Position numbers and translations under genes: made by a program. DNA of 40,921 bases from contig CAZJHS010000016.1 of NCBI GenBank assembly GCA_964545895.1, positions 1-40,921 of the forward strand. The letters are read 5' to 3'. Under the pieces are notes generated by a model. That model was given only the letters and a program-made list of their open reading frames with translations, was not told the DNA's origin and ran no database searches. This document shows positions 14,838-23,515 of the stretch, piece by piece. The DNA is from UBA6183 sp964545895. GTDB lineage: Bacteria > Bacteroidota > Bacteroidia > UKL13-3. The stretch's first letter is position 1, and every line of letters starts with the position of its first letter.

Positions 14838-15875
14838 TTAAAATGCTTTCCAACCTTGCGCTTTTAACACATGTTTGTTGCCACTTTTACTAATCATATT
14901 TATGCCTTCACTGGCATCGGTAACGTAACCAATTACAGTAATATCAGGTTGGTTGCGTAGTTTTTCAAAATGCCCCTGACTAATAGTAAACAACAACTCA
15001 TAGTCTTCGCCACCGCTTAATGCCGTTAAAGTTGGATCTAAATCTAACTCGCGGGCCATGTCGTAAGTTTGTTGGTCAATCGGAATTTTTTCTTCGTATA
15101 CGCACATACCAACTTGCGAGTTTTTGCACAAGTGCATCATTTCTGAGGCAAGTCCATCACTCACATCAATCATGCTGGTAGGTTTAATATTTAAATCTTT
15201 TAAAAGTTTAATTACATCTCTGCGCGCTTCAGGTTTTAATTGGCGTTCCACAATGTAATCCTTGCCTTCTAAATCGGGTTGAATTTCGGGGTTGGCTAAA
15301 AATATGCGCTTCTCACGTTCTAATAATTGAAACCCAGTGTAAGCACCTCCTAAATCTCCGGTTACACAAAGCAAATCGTTAACTTGTGCACCATTGCGGT
15401 AAACCACATCTGCATCATTTACCAAGCCAATAGCCGTTACACTAATTACCAAACCTTGTTTTGATGAACTCGTGTCGCCACCCACTAAATCTACTTGATA
15501 TCTATCGCAAGCCAATAGCATACCCGCATAAAGTTCTTCAACGGCCTCTAAGCTAAAACGACTGCTTAACCCAATAGATACCGTAACTTGTGTTGGTGTA
15601 GCATTCATGGCATAAATATCACTTAAGTTGGCGGTAATAGCTTTGTAGCCTAAGTGTTTTAGCGGAAAATAACTTAAATCAAAATGCACACCTTCTAATA
15701 ACAAATCAGTGCTTACCACAGTGCGCTTGTTTTCACTATCAAGCACGGCAGCATCATCGCCCACACCTTTTATGGTTGATGTGGTGTTGTAAATATTAAT
15801 GTGTTTGGTTAATAAATCTATCAACCCAAATTCGCCTAAACTTTCTAGTTCAGTGCGACTATTGTTTTCTAACAT
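14838..15875 (-). CDS. thiL: Thiamine-monophosphate kinase
   Basis: 345 residues. The ThiL/PurM-like fold is indicated by IKGVGDDAAVL (Mg/ATP), VVSTDLLLEGVHFDLSYFP, LGYKAITANLSDIYAMNA, VDLVGGDTSSS, MIDVSDGLASEMMHL and ALSGGEDYELLFT, all in the correct order. It phosphorylates thiamine monophosphate to thiamine diphosphate in the cytoplasm, the last step of cofactor synthesis. It sits 21 bases after the DUF4293 gene and 30 before ruvX. I see no thiamine riboswitch in the short upstream spacer. The start ATG gives the usual N-terminus (ELESLGEFGLIDLLTKHI). Confidence 0.95.
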   Translation of the reverse strand: MLENNSRTELESLGEFGLIDLLTKHINIYNTTSTIKGVGDDAAVLDSENKRTVVSTDLLLEGVHFDLSYFPLKHLGYKAITANLSDIYAMNATPTQVTVSIGLSSRFSLEAVEELYAGMLLACDRYQVDLVGGDTSSSKQGLVISVTAIGLVNDADVVYRNGAQVNDLLCVTGDLGGAYTGFQLLEREKRIFLANPEIQPDLEGKDYIVERQLKPEARRDVIKLLKDLNIKPTSMIDVSDGLASEMMHLCKNSQVGMCVYEEKIPIDQQTYDMARELDLDPTLTALSGGEDYELLFTISQGHFEKLRNQPDITVIGYVTDASEGINMISKSGNKHVLKAQGWKAF

Positions 15876-15896
15876 AGCGTAATTTTTTTTGGCGAA

Positions 15897-16424
15897 TTAT
15901 CTTAATCTGTCAGCACTTTTTACCAATTCATCATCCTTGCGCATAAGCAATAACGCACGCAAGTTTAAGTAAAACATAAATATAATAAGCGCCAAGCCCA
16001 CACTGGCTTTTAAGGTCATGTTGGCAAAGGTAAAGTTTGGTATTTGTGTAAATGCTTTAGCTAATACTGCAGCCAAATACATAGCAATAATTACAAAGTT
16101 AATTTTGGCATGTAACATTTGGCGTTTGCGGTTTTTAAAGCCTAAAATAATATTTAAAGTCCAACCAATAATGGCCGATACCAATAAAATTAAGCCAAAC
16201 TGAATATCGCTATTTTGCAAAGTACCGTTTACATAATGATTAAAATAAATGGCATTAAGGGTATAGCCTTCAACCTGGCCAGTAACAGTGGTGCTATCTG
16301 CCGCTGCAACACCTGCTTCGTTAGTCGGAAAATTGCTGTGAAAATCAATAATTTGCCCAGTGCAAGTAATTAAAGCTAAAACAATGATGGCAAATAAATA
16401 AACGGTTTGAATACGTTGGATCAT
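15897..16424 (-). CDS. DUF4293 family membrane protein
   Basis: 175 residues from MIQRIQTVYLFAIIVLALIT, the standard N-terminus of DUF4293 proteins of Bacteroidota; an upstream in-frame start would add ten unlikely residues and run past the promoter. Four membrane spans are visible (about 6-24, 75-95, 105-125, 138-158), with an extracytoplasmic loop between the first two and a charged C-terminal tail (RKDDELVKSADRLR). The function is unknown. It is the first gene of the operon with thiL, ruvX and def, preceded closely by a TAnnTTTG box. Confidence 0.85.
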   Translation of the reverse strand: MIQRIQTVYLFAIIVLALITCTGQIIDFHSNFPTNEAGVAAADSTTVTGQVEGYTLNAIYFNHYVNGTLQNSDIQFGLILLVSAIIGWTLNIILGFKNRKRQMLHAKINFVIIAMYLAAVLAKAFTQIPNFTFANMTLKASVGLALIIFMFYLNLRALLLMRKDDELVKSADRLR

Positions 16425-16440
16425 ACAATAAAATTTTGGG

Positions 16441-16448
16441 CAAATGTA
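16441..16448 (-). promoter_or_regulatory. -7 box for the DUF4293-thiL-ruvX-def operon
   Basis: The minus strand reads TACATTTG, an exact TAnnTTTG match, 17-24 bases before the ATG at 16424, with a T-rich block about 21 bases further upstream. It is the mirror partner of the rightward box at 16479. Confidence 0.6.
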
Positions 16449-16478
16449 CCGCAAAATTTCTATTATGTGAAAAGTTGA

Positions 16479-16486
16479 TACATTTG
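16479..16486 (+). promoter_or_regulatory. -7 box for the thiolase-truA genes
   Basis: TACATTTG matches TAnnTTTG exactly and is the same 8-mer as the divergent box at 16441-16448. It is followed by GCGGC and lies about 59 bases before the ATG at 16545. Confidence 0.55.
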
Positions 16487-16544
16487 CGGCACTAAAGTGT
16501 TCGCCAGTTTGGGTTCACTTGGGTTGATAAAAAAAATTAAACGC

Positions 16545-17741
16545 ATGAAAACAGTATACGTAATTGATGCAGCACGCACACCCATAGGTAAATATGCCGG
16601 AACATTAGCTTCGGTTCGTCCTGATGATTTAGCGGCTCATATCATAAAAGGAATAATGGCTCGTAATCCGCAAATAGATGCAAATGCTATTGAGGATGTA
16701 ATTTTTGGCGCAGCTAACCAAGCAGGCGAGGATAATCGTAATGTAGCACGTATGGCTGCATTAATGGCTGGCTTACCTATTACAGTTGGTGGTAATACAG
16801 TTAATAGGTTGTGTGCATCGGGCTTACAAGCTGTGGTTGATGCTAGCAGAAGCATTATGGCAGGTGATGGTGATATTTATATTGCTGGTGGGGTTGAAAG
16901 CATGACCCGCGCTCCGTTTGTTATGTTAAAATCGGATAGCGCTTTTGGCCGTACTCCTGATATTGCAGATACAACCATTGGATGGCGTTTTACCAATAAA
17001 AAATTAGCGGCAATGTATCATCCATATGCAATGGGCGAAACCGCAGAGAATGTTGCTGAACGTTGGAATATATCTCGTAAAGAGCAAGATGAATTTGCTG
17101 TAAGCTCTCAACAAAAATATGCCGCTGCACATGCAGCTAATCGTTTTGCCGAAGAAATTATTCCGGTAAATATTCCGCAAAAGAAAGGCGATGATGTGGT
17201 GTTTAGTAAAGATGAACACCCACGTTTAAGCAGCATCGATGATTTAACAAAATTAAAACCTGCTTTTAAAAAGGATGGTTCTGTTACGGCTGGTAATTCG
17301 AGCGGTGTAAATGATGGTGCAGCTGCATTAATTTTAGCCAGCGAAGAGGCTGTAAAAAAATATAATTTAAAACCTATTGCACGTGTTGTATCGCGTGGTG
17401 TTGCTGGTGTTGATCCTGCTATTATGGGAATTGGCCCTGTGCCTGCAACCCAAAAAGCGGTTGAACGTGCGGGTTTAAAAATGAGCGATATTGGTTTGTT
17501 TGAATTGAATGAAGCATTTGCTTCGCAAAGTATAGCTTGTATCCGCGATTTAGGAATTAATCCTGATATTGTTAACGTAAACGGTGGTGCTATTGCACTT
17601 GGTCATCCATTGGGTGCAAGTGGTGCACGCATATCAACCACTTTAATTCACGAAATGCATAAACGCAATGTGCAATATGGCGTAGCTACTATGTGCATTG
17701 GTGTTGGCCAAGGTGTGGCTGTGGTTTACGAAAAACTTTAG
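16545..17741 (+). CDS. Acetyl-CoA C-acyltransferase (thiolase, PcaF/PaaJ-like)
   Basis: 398 residues from the ATG at 16545; the upstream in-frame start would add an atypical 16-residue extension. Thiolase hallmarks are VNRLCASGLQAV (nucleophilic Cys near residue 90), GGVESMTRAPFV, ELNEAFASQSIA, NVNGGAIALGHPLGASGAR (catalytic His) and TMCIGVGQGVA (second Cys). The stretch NQAGEDNRNVARMAA is particularly like the 3-oxoadipyl-CoA thiolases PcaF and PaaJ. Family members cleave or form beta-ketoacyl-CoA in the cytoplasm. No phenylacetate or beta-ketoadipate genes are nearby, so a general fatty acid or acetoacetyl-CoA role is equally possible. truA follows after 9 bases. Confidence 0.92.
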   Translation: MKTVYVIDAARTPIGKYAGTLASVRPDDLAAHIIKGIMARNPQIDANAIEDVIFGAANQAGEDNRNVARMAALMAGLPITVGGNTVNRLCASGLQAVVDASRSIMAGDGDIYIAGGVESMTRAPFVMLKSDSAFGRTPDIADTTIGWRFTNKKLAAMYHPYAMGETAENVAERWNISRKEQDEFAVSSQQKYAAAHAANRFAEEIIPVNIPQKKGDDVVFSKDEHPRLSSIDDLTKLKPAFKKDGSVTAGNSSGVNDGAAALILASEEAVKKYNLKPIARVVSRGVAGVDPAIMGIGPVPATQKAVERAGLKMSDIGLFELNEAFASQSIACIRDLGINPDIVNVNGGAIALGHPLGASGARISTTLIHEMHKRNVQYGVATMCIGVGQGVAVVYEKL

Positions 17742-17750
17742 ACAATACAC

Positions 17751-18503
17751 ATGCGCTACGTTATTCGGTTAGCTTATAAGGGAACTGCCTACCATGGTTG
17801 GCAAAAACAGCACAATGCCCAAACGGTGCAAGGGGTGTTGGAACAAAAGCTAACTTTATTATTGGCGCAGCCTATTGAAACCATTGGTTGTGGCCGTACA
17901 GATACGGGTGTGCATGCAGCCGATTTTTATGTGCATTTTGATGCTGAAAAGGAACTTGATGCGGCTAAACTGGTGTATAAACTCAACCATATTTTACCAA
18001 CCGATATTGCCGTGTTTGATGTGCAGCAAGTAGCACCTGATTTTAATGCAAGGTTTGATGCTGCTTGGCGCGAGTATGAGTATTGGATTACTACCAAACC
18101 TAATCCGTTTTTGTTGGAGCAAGCCTGGTATCAATATGGTAAACTTAATGTAGAGGCTATGAACAGCGCAGCTACATTACTTTTAGGTAAAAAAGATTTT
18201 GAGTGTTTTAGTAAAGTACATACGCAGGTAAATAATTTTATTTGTGAGGTTACTGCCGCACATTGGGAGTTTAAAGACGATAAACTTGTTTTTACCATAC
18301 GAGCTAATCGTTTTTTGCGCAATATGGTGCGTGCCATTGTGGGCACTTTGGTTGAGGTGGGCAAGGGTAAATTAACCAATGCCGATGTGGAGGCAATTTT
18401 AGCTAGCAAAAGCCGCTCAGAAGCGGGGCAAAGTGTGCCAGCTAAAGGGCTGTTTTTAACCCAAATTTATTACCCAAATTTAACACAAACAAAAGCACGC
18501 TAA
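17751..18503 (+). CDS. truA: tRNA pseudouridine synthase A
   Basis: 250 residues, the normal length. RLAYKGTAYHGWQKQ at the N-terminus, the catalytic motif GCGRTDTGVHA with D51, the internal FDAAWREYEYWI, and RFLRNMVRAIVGTLVEVGKG near the C-terminus identify TruA. It makes pseudouridine at positions 38-40 in the anticodon arm of many tRNAs. It begins 9 bases after the thiolase stop and should be co-transcribed. The family is certain. Confidence 0.96.
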   Translation: MRYVIRLAYKGTAYHGWQKQHNAQTVQGVLEQKLTLLLAQPIETIGCGRTDTGVHAADFYVHFDAEKELDAAKLVYKLNHILPTDIAVFDVQQVAPDFNARFDAAWREYEYWITTKPNPFLLEQAWYQYGKLNVEAMNSAATLLLGKKDFECFSKVHTQVNNFICEVTAAHWEFKDDKLVFTIRANRFLRNMVRAIVGTLVEVGKGKLTNADVEAILASKSRSEAGQSVPAKGLFLTQIYYPNLTQTKAR

Positions 18504-18552
18504 GCAGGGTTATTTTGTTTATTTTGCGCCTTTATTAATTAAACGCGCACCA

Positions 18553-20328
18553 TTGTCAAAACCCAATACCAACATAAAAAAGGGAACTCCATTTAATGTA
18601 GGCGTATTTAAGCGCGTTTTTGCATTAGCCAAACCTTATAAAGCCAAGCTTTATACTGCCATTATACTTACCATTAGTATGGCCTTTTTAGGTCCAATAA
18701 GGCCAGTACTTATTCAGCATACCATTGATAATTTTATTGCCACCAACAACCCAGTAGGATTGGTAAAAATGAGCGCATTGCTTTTTGCTATTTTACTTGC
18801 CCAAGCAGGTATGCAAGTTTGGAGCACAGTTTTAACCAATTATTTGGGGCAGCATGTAATTAAAGATTTGCGCTTGCAGGTGTATGATTACCTAACGGGT
18901 TTGCGCTTATTGTTTTACGATAAAACACCTGTTGGTACTTTAGTAACTCGTACCGTAAGTGATATAGAAACCATTGCAGATGTGTTTAGCGAAGGGTTGA
19001 TTAACATATCGGGCGACTTACTGCAAATTGTTTTTATTCTCATTTTCATGTTTTCATCAAACTGGAAACTCTCGTTAGTGAGTTTATCAGTACTGCCGTT
19101 TTTACTTTATGCGGGATACGTGTTTAAAGAGAAAGTACGCATTAGTTTCGAAGATGTGCGTACACAAGTAGCCAGGCTTAATACCTTTGTGCAAGAGCAT
19201 ATACAGGGCATGCAAATTGTACAAATATTTGGCAGGCAAGCGCAAGAGTTTAAAAAGTTTGAAGAAATAAATACCGAGCATAAAGTAGCCAACATTAAAT
19301 CTGTAATGTATTATTCGGTGTTTTTTCCGGTGGTCGAAATTATATCAGCGGTATCAACTGCACTTATTGTTTGGTATGCATCTAAAGGTATCATGAATGA
19401 GGAAGCATCTATTGGTTTAATCACGGCCTTTATCATGTTAATCAACTTGTTTTTTAGACCAATTAGGCAATTGGCTGATAGGTTTAATACCATGCAAATG
19501 GGTATGGTAGCTGCCGAGCGTATTTTTAAATTGATTGATGAAAAGGAAAACATTGAACCAACAGGAACACAATTATTATCTACCATAAAAGGTGAAATTA
19601 TGTTTAAGGATGTGTGGTTTGGTTATAATCCTAACGAGTATGTGTTAAAGGGCATTGACATAAGCTTACATCAAGGTAAAAATGTAGCCTTGGTTGGTGC
19701 AACTGGTGCTGGCAAATCATCCATTATTAATTTATTAAGTAGGTTTTACGAAATACAAAAAGGTACCATTACGGTTGATGGACATGCGCTAGAAACATTG
19801 GATATAAAGGAGCTACGCAGGCAAATTGCCGTTGTGTTGCAAGATGTGTTTTTGTTTAGCGGCACTGTAATGGATAACATTAAGTTAAACAATCAAAACA
19901 TTGCAGATGATTATGTAATGGAGGTTGCTAAAAAATTGGGTGCTCACGATTTTATTATGCGTCTTCCAAATGGCTATCAACAAAATGTATACGAACGTGG
20001 AGCCACGCTATCTGTAGGACAACGTCAATTAATATCTTTTGTGCGCGCCATGGTTACGAATCCTGCGGTGTTGGTGTTGGATGAAGCTACCTCATCAGTT
20101 GATAACGAAACAGAAGAGGTAATACAAAAAGCAATCACTACCATGATGGAAGGCAGAACATCTATTGTTATTGCCCACCGCTTAAGCACTATACAACATG
20201 CTGATGAAATTATTGTGTTAGAAAAAGGAACCATAGTGGAGCGAGGCAATCATCAAACCTTATTAAACCTAGATGGCTATTATAAAAAACTTTATGAATT
20301 ACAATTTGCACCTGCACACCTTCATTAA
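18553..20328 (+). CDS. ABC exporter, fused membrane and ATPase domains (MsbA/MDR-like)
   Basis: 591 residues. Six membrane spans lie in residues 30-310, with the exporter motifs FYDKTPVGTLVTRTVSDIE and QIFGRQAQEFKKFEEIN. The nucleotide-binding domain (about 340-580) has Walker A GATGAGKSS (about 383), the Q-loop QDVFLFSGTVMDNI, signature LSVGQRQ (about 486), Walker B VLVLDEATSSVD (about 508) and the switch histidine in IAHRLST. It probably acts as a homodimer, or a half of a heterodimer, exporting lipid or drug-like substrates. The translation must start at a TTG (18553), since the first in-frame ATG lies inside the first membrane span. The TPR gene starts inside its 3' end. Confidence 0.92.
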   Translation: MSKPNTNIKKGTPFNVGVFKRVFALAKPYKAKLYTAIILTISMAFLGPIRPVLIQHTIDNFIATNNPVGLVKMSALLFAILLAQAGMQVWSTVLTNYLGQHVIKDLRLQVYDYLTGLRLLFYDKTPVGTLVTRTVSDIETIADVFSEGLINISGDLLQIVFILIFMFSSNWKLSLVSLSVLPFLLYAGYVFKEKVRISFEDVRTQVARLNTFVQEHIQGMQIVQIFGRQAQEFKKFEEINTEHKVANIKSVMYYSVFFPVVEIISAVSTALIVWYASKGIMNEEASIGLITAFIMLINLFFRPIRQLADRFNTMQMGMVAAERIFKLIDEKENIEPTGTQLLSTIKGEIMFKDVWFGYNPNEYVLKGIDISLHQGKNVALVGATGAGKSSIINLLSRFYEIQKGTITVDGHALETLDIKELRRQIAVVLQDVFLFSGTVMDNIKLNNQNIADDYVMEVAKKLGAHDFIMRLPNGYQQNVYERGATLSVGQRQLISFVRAMVTNPAVLVLDEATSSVDNETEEVIQKAITTMMEGRTSIVIAHRLSTIQHADEIIVLEKGTIVERGNHQTLLNLDGYYKKLYELQFAPAHLH

Positions 20329-21601
20329 ATGTTTTGTGGTGATGCTTTTGTTGGCAGTTTGTCCGGCAGAGCGCATACAAGCTGCACCATTAACTACTAT
20401 CGATAGTTTAGTGCAAAAAATTAAAACAGTAAAGGATACTGCTTTGGTTGACTTGTACAACGAAATTTCGTATCAGTTTAGAAATGCTGATATTGAAAAA
20501 AGTTTTAATTATGCTGATACCGCATTGTGGTTAGCACAAAAAATAAAATACACTCGTGGTGTAGGTAATGCGTTTGTAAATAGGGGTAATTATTTTAAAA
20601 TAACTGGCAACAGCACCGAGGCTAAAAATTGCTATGTATGGGCTTATGTGCAACACCAAAAAATAGGTAATAGAAAGGGAATTTCATCAACACTTAACTG
20701 CATTGCCTCGTTACAATTTTTAGAAGGAAACCTTACCCAGGCATTAGCTTATTTTATTCAATCGCTTAACATATCGCACGCCATAAAAGATAGGCGAGGC
20801 GAGGCCATCACCCAAAATAACATTGGTGTAATAAACCTTGAGCAGCGTAATTTTAGCAAAGCATTGGAGTATTACGAGGGTGCCTACAATACGTTTAAAG
20901 AAATTAACGATCAACACAGCATGGCCGATGCCTTAAATAATATTGGCAATGTGTACCATACGCAAGGTTTAAAAAACGAGGCGCTTAAGTATTACAACAT
21001 GGCTAAGGAGCAAAACGAAGTGTTGGGCAACGTTAAGGGAGTCGCTCTGGTAATTAATAATATTGGTACCATACATTACGAAAACAAGGAGTACAAACAA
21101 GCGCTTAAATATTATCATAACTCATTAACTATTGATGAGAAATTGAACGATAAACAATCGCGTACCATTTCGTATAACAATATTGCTAACTGCTATCATT
21201 ATTTAGATATGAATTTTGCTGCTAAAAAGTATGCAGAGCAAGCATTAAAGAGTGCCCTTGAACAAAATGATAAAATTGATTTGGTAAATACCTTTGATAT
21301 TTTGGCTAAAATTGAAGATAAGCTAGGAAACTACAAGCAGGCTTTAGTTTATGTAAAAAAGGGTAATACCTACCGCGATAGTTTATATAGCGAAGAAAGC
21401 CGACAAAAGTTAGAAAATATTGAAGCGCAATACCAAGCCGAAAAGGCTGAGAACGAAAGATTATTGCAAGCATTAGAAGCTAACAAGCTAAATACAGCAG
21501 TTGATGCTAAAGATGCGTTTACACCCACCAGTTGGAGTATACTAATTGGTGTAGTACTGCTGGTTGCGGTATTTTTGTTTTATGTAATTAAGCGTAAGTA
21601 A
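20294..21601 (+). CDS. Exported tetratricopeptide-repeat protein with C-terminal membrane span
   Basis: 435 residues from the ATG at 20294, which puts the signal peptide (HTFIKCFVVMLLLAVCPA) at the N-terminus; the gene overlaps the end of the ABC gene by 35 bases. At least six TPR units follow (for example GNAFVNRGNYFKITGN, ALNNIGNVYHTQGLKNEALK, VINNIGTIHYENKEYKQALK, SYNNIANCYHYLDMNFAAKK), then a helical coiled segment (EEAQYQAEKAENERLLQALE-like) and one membrane span (about 414-432) ending in KRK. This is the sensory half of the common Bacteroidota TPR-sensor histidine kinases or LuxR-type regulators, but no kinase or DNA-binding domain follows. The function as protein-interaction platform is inferred. 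Confidence 0.85.
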   Translation: MNYNLHLHTFIKCFVVMLLLAVCPAERIQAAPLTTIDSLVQKIKTVKDTALVDLYNEISYQFRNADIEKSFNYADTALWLAQKIKYTRGVGNAFVNRGNYFKITGNSTEAKNCYVWAYVQHQKIGNRKGISSTLNCIASLQFLEGNLTQALAYFIQSLNISHAIKDRRGEAITQNNIGVINLEQRNFSKALEYYEGAYNTFKEINDQHSMADALNNIGNVYHTQGLKNEALKYYNMAKEQNEVLGNVKGVALVINNIGTIHYENKEYKQALKYYHNSLTIDEKLNDKQSRTISYNNIANCYHYLDMNFAAKKYAEQALKSALEQNDKIDLVNTFDILAKIEDKLGNYKQALVYVKKGNTYRDSLYSEESRQKLENIEAQYQAEKAENERLLQALEANKLNTAVDAKDAFTPTSWSILIGVVLLVAVFLFYVIKRK

Positions 21602-21654
21602 CCTGCTGTAAACCAAAATCTTAATTCTTATGCTGTATTTTATCCAAAAATGCT

Positions 21655-21662
21655 CATATTTG
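21655..21662 (+). promoter_or_regulatory. Possible -7 box for sucD
   Basis: CATATTTG differs from TAnnTTTG at one base, is followed by CGCC, and lies 42 bases before the ATG at 21704. Confidence 0.35.
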
Positions 21663-21703
21663 CGCCACATTTTAGTAATAACAACAAAGCATAAATTTAT
21701 ACC

Positions 21704-22588
21704 ATGGCAGTATTAGTCGACAAAAATTCAAGGGTTATTGTGCAAGGCTTCACAGGTAGCGAAGGCACTTTTCATGCTCAACAAATGATTGAGTATGGTA
21801 CAAACGTTGTAGGCGGTGTAACCCCAGGCAAAGGTGGTCAAACACACCTTGATCGTCCCGTGTTTAACACCGTTAAAGATGCGGTTGACCAAGCGCAGGC
21901 CAATACCTCAATTATATTTGTTCCACCAGCATTTGCAGCAGATGCCATTATGGAAGCAGCAGATGCAGGTATTAAAGTAATTATTTGCATTACAGAAGGT
22001 ATTCCGGTAAAAGATATGATTCCGGTAAAAGAATACATTAAAGGAAAAGATTGCCGTTTAATTGGCCCTAACTGTCCAGGTGTTATCACTCCAGGTCAAG
22101 CTAAGGTTGGTATTATGCCAGGTTTTGTATTTAAAACAGGCCGTATTGGTATCGTATCAAAATCAGGAACATTAACTTACGAAGCAGCCGACCAAGTGGT
22201 AAAAGCAGGTTTAGGTATATCAACAGCAATTGGTATTGGTGGAGATCCAATTATTGGAACACCAACTAAAGATGCAGTTGAAATGTTAATGAACGACCCA
22301 GAAACTGATGCCATTATTATGATTGGTGAAATTGGTGGTAGCTACGAAGCAGATGCTGCACGTTGGATTAAAGCTAACGGAAACCAAAAACCAGTAGTAG
22401 GCTTTATTGCTGGCCAAACAGCGCCTCCGGGCCGCAGAATGGGTCATGCTGGTGCTATTGTTGGTGGCCATGATGATACAGCTGCTGCTAAAATGGCTAT
22501 TATGCGCGAGTGTGGTTTACATGTAGTTGAATCACCAGCAGAAATTGGTGCTACTATGGTAGAAGCATTAGGTTTAAAAGCTAACTAA
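21704..22588 (+). CDS. sucD: Succinyl-CoA ligase, alpha subunit
   Basis: 294 residues, full length. GFTGSEGTFHAQQMIEYGTN (CoA-binding Rossmann region), GGVTPGKGGQTHL, LIGPNCPGVITPG, VSKSGTLTYEAADQV and GRRMGHAGAIVGG with the phosphorylated histidine (about H248) are all present. It forms succinyl-CoA or, in reverse, succinate plus ATP or GTP in the TCA cycle. The beta subunit gene sucC is not adjacent in this window, which is common in Bacteroidota. It is followed by a strong bidirectional terminator. Confidence 0.96.
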   Translation: MAVLVDKNSRVIVQGFTGSEGTFHAQQMIEYGTNVVGGVTPGKGGQTHLDRPVFNTVKDAVDQAQANTSIIFVPPAFAADAIMEAADAGIKVIICITEGIPVKDMIPVKEYIKGKDCRLIGPNCPGVITPGQAKVGIMPGFVFKTGRIGIVSKSGTLTYEAADQVVKAGLGISTAIGIGGDPIIGTPTKDAVEMLMNDPETDAIIMIGEIGGSYEADAARWIKANGNQKPVVGFIAGQTAPPGRRMGHAGAIVGGHDDTAAAKMAIMRECGLHVVESPAEIGATMVEALGLKAN

Positions 22589-22605
22589 GATTTAAAAAAT
22601 CTATA

Positions 22606-22648
22606 CAATAAAAAATCCCCGTTTCGAAAGAGACGGGGATTTTTTTGT
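22606..22648. terminator. Bidirectional terminator between sucD and the HipA-like insert
   Basis: AAAAATCCCCGT (22611-22622) pairs with ACGGGGATTTTT (22632-22643), with additional TTC/GAG pairing towards the loop. A run of T follows on the plus strand and TTTTTATTG on the minus strand. It ends both the rightward sucD and the leftward gene at 22662. Confidence 0.93.
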
Positions 22649-22661
22649 GATTGAATCTAAT

Positions 22662-23513
22662 CTATACCTTGGCCATTCTCTCAGTAAATTTTTCGTACTT
22701 TAGTATGGTTGCTTCAGATTCCGCTAAACTATCGATGTCTTTAACGCTAAACGGAATAATTGGATTACGTTTAATGCTGTCGACTAGTTTTTTGTGATCT
22801 TTATCTTCAGGATAATTTATATATAACTCATATGTACCTTCTCCATTAAAGTTTTTGTTTTTCGCTAAGTTTTTTAGTCCCTCTGTTGTTATCCAAAAAC
22901 TATTGATGTGATTTTGTATAGTTGGTAATTCAGCCTGAAAGTCTACAGCTTTACCCGCGAATATACTGCCATTACAAGCAATAAAATCAACTTTTGATGG
23001 AGCAAAAATATCTGGAACAAGCTTAGTTGTTAGCTCAAAATTAATATCAGCGTGCTTTTTAAAAGCTTCCTTAGAAAGCACCTTTTTTACCTGTTTCCTG
23101 AAATCTGTTGGTTTGTTTTTTAACGGCTTTTCTTCCAAGCCACCAACATATTTCAAAAAGAATGATTCAAATAACCCTGAATTGATTTCATTAGAAATTG
23201 GTTCTGGGGTGGTAAATTGCAGTAAACCGGAACTGTACTTTGATAAGTAGGTAAAATAAGCAGATGAGTAGGTATTTTCTTTATTAGAGAACGCAGTTGT
23301 GTTTACCTCTTTTATCTCTGTAGCAATTCTTTTTAAATCGTCATTAAGTGACTTAACTACATCTTTAGGTAAAATAGAAGCAGCCAACTTCAATTTTTCA
23401 TCAGAGTAACTAAAGTACATACCATTCTCACTACCGCAAAAAAGGCCAACACAAAGCCTTTCTTCAGAAACAAAATTGGTTTTTATATAAACTGCCGATA
23501 GGAAGTTTTTCAT
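22662..23513 (-). CDS. Unrecognised partner protein of the HipA-like kinase (possibly DUF3037-like)
   Basis: 283 residues, no signal peptide or membrane span, so cytoplasmic. I do not recognise it firmly. The N-terminus FLSAVYIKTNFVSEERLCVG followed by LFCGSENGMYFSYSDEKLKL resembles the opening strand pattern of DUF3037-type proteins, which often sit beside HipA-like kinases. The middle is charged and helical (VVKSLNDDLKRIATEIKEV), and the C-terminal half (about 165-245) is alpha/beta: VDFIACNGSIFAGKAVDFQA, a long helix, then GTYELYINYPEDKDHKKLVD. It begins 2 bases after the kinase gene stops, so the two are co-translated. Its AT-rich, Lys/Asn-rich composition differs from the flanking housekeeping genes. 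Confidence 0.7.
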   Translation of the reverse strand: MKNFLSAVYIKTNFVSEERLCVGLFCGSENGMYFSYSDEKLKLAASILPKDVVKSLNDDLKRIATEIKEVNTTAFSNKENTYSSAYFTYLSKYSSGLLQFTTPEPISNEINSGLFESFFLKYVGGLEEKPLKNKPTDFRKQVKKVLSKEAFKKHADINFELTTKLVPDIFAPSKVDFIACNGSIFAGKAVDFQAELPTIQNHINSFWITTEGLKNLAKNKNFNGEGTYELYINYPEDKDHKKLVDSIKRNPIIPFSVKDIDSLAESEATILKYEKFTERMAKV

Positions 23514-23515
23514 AA

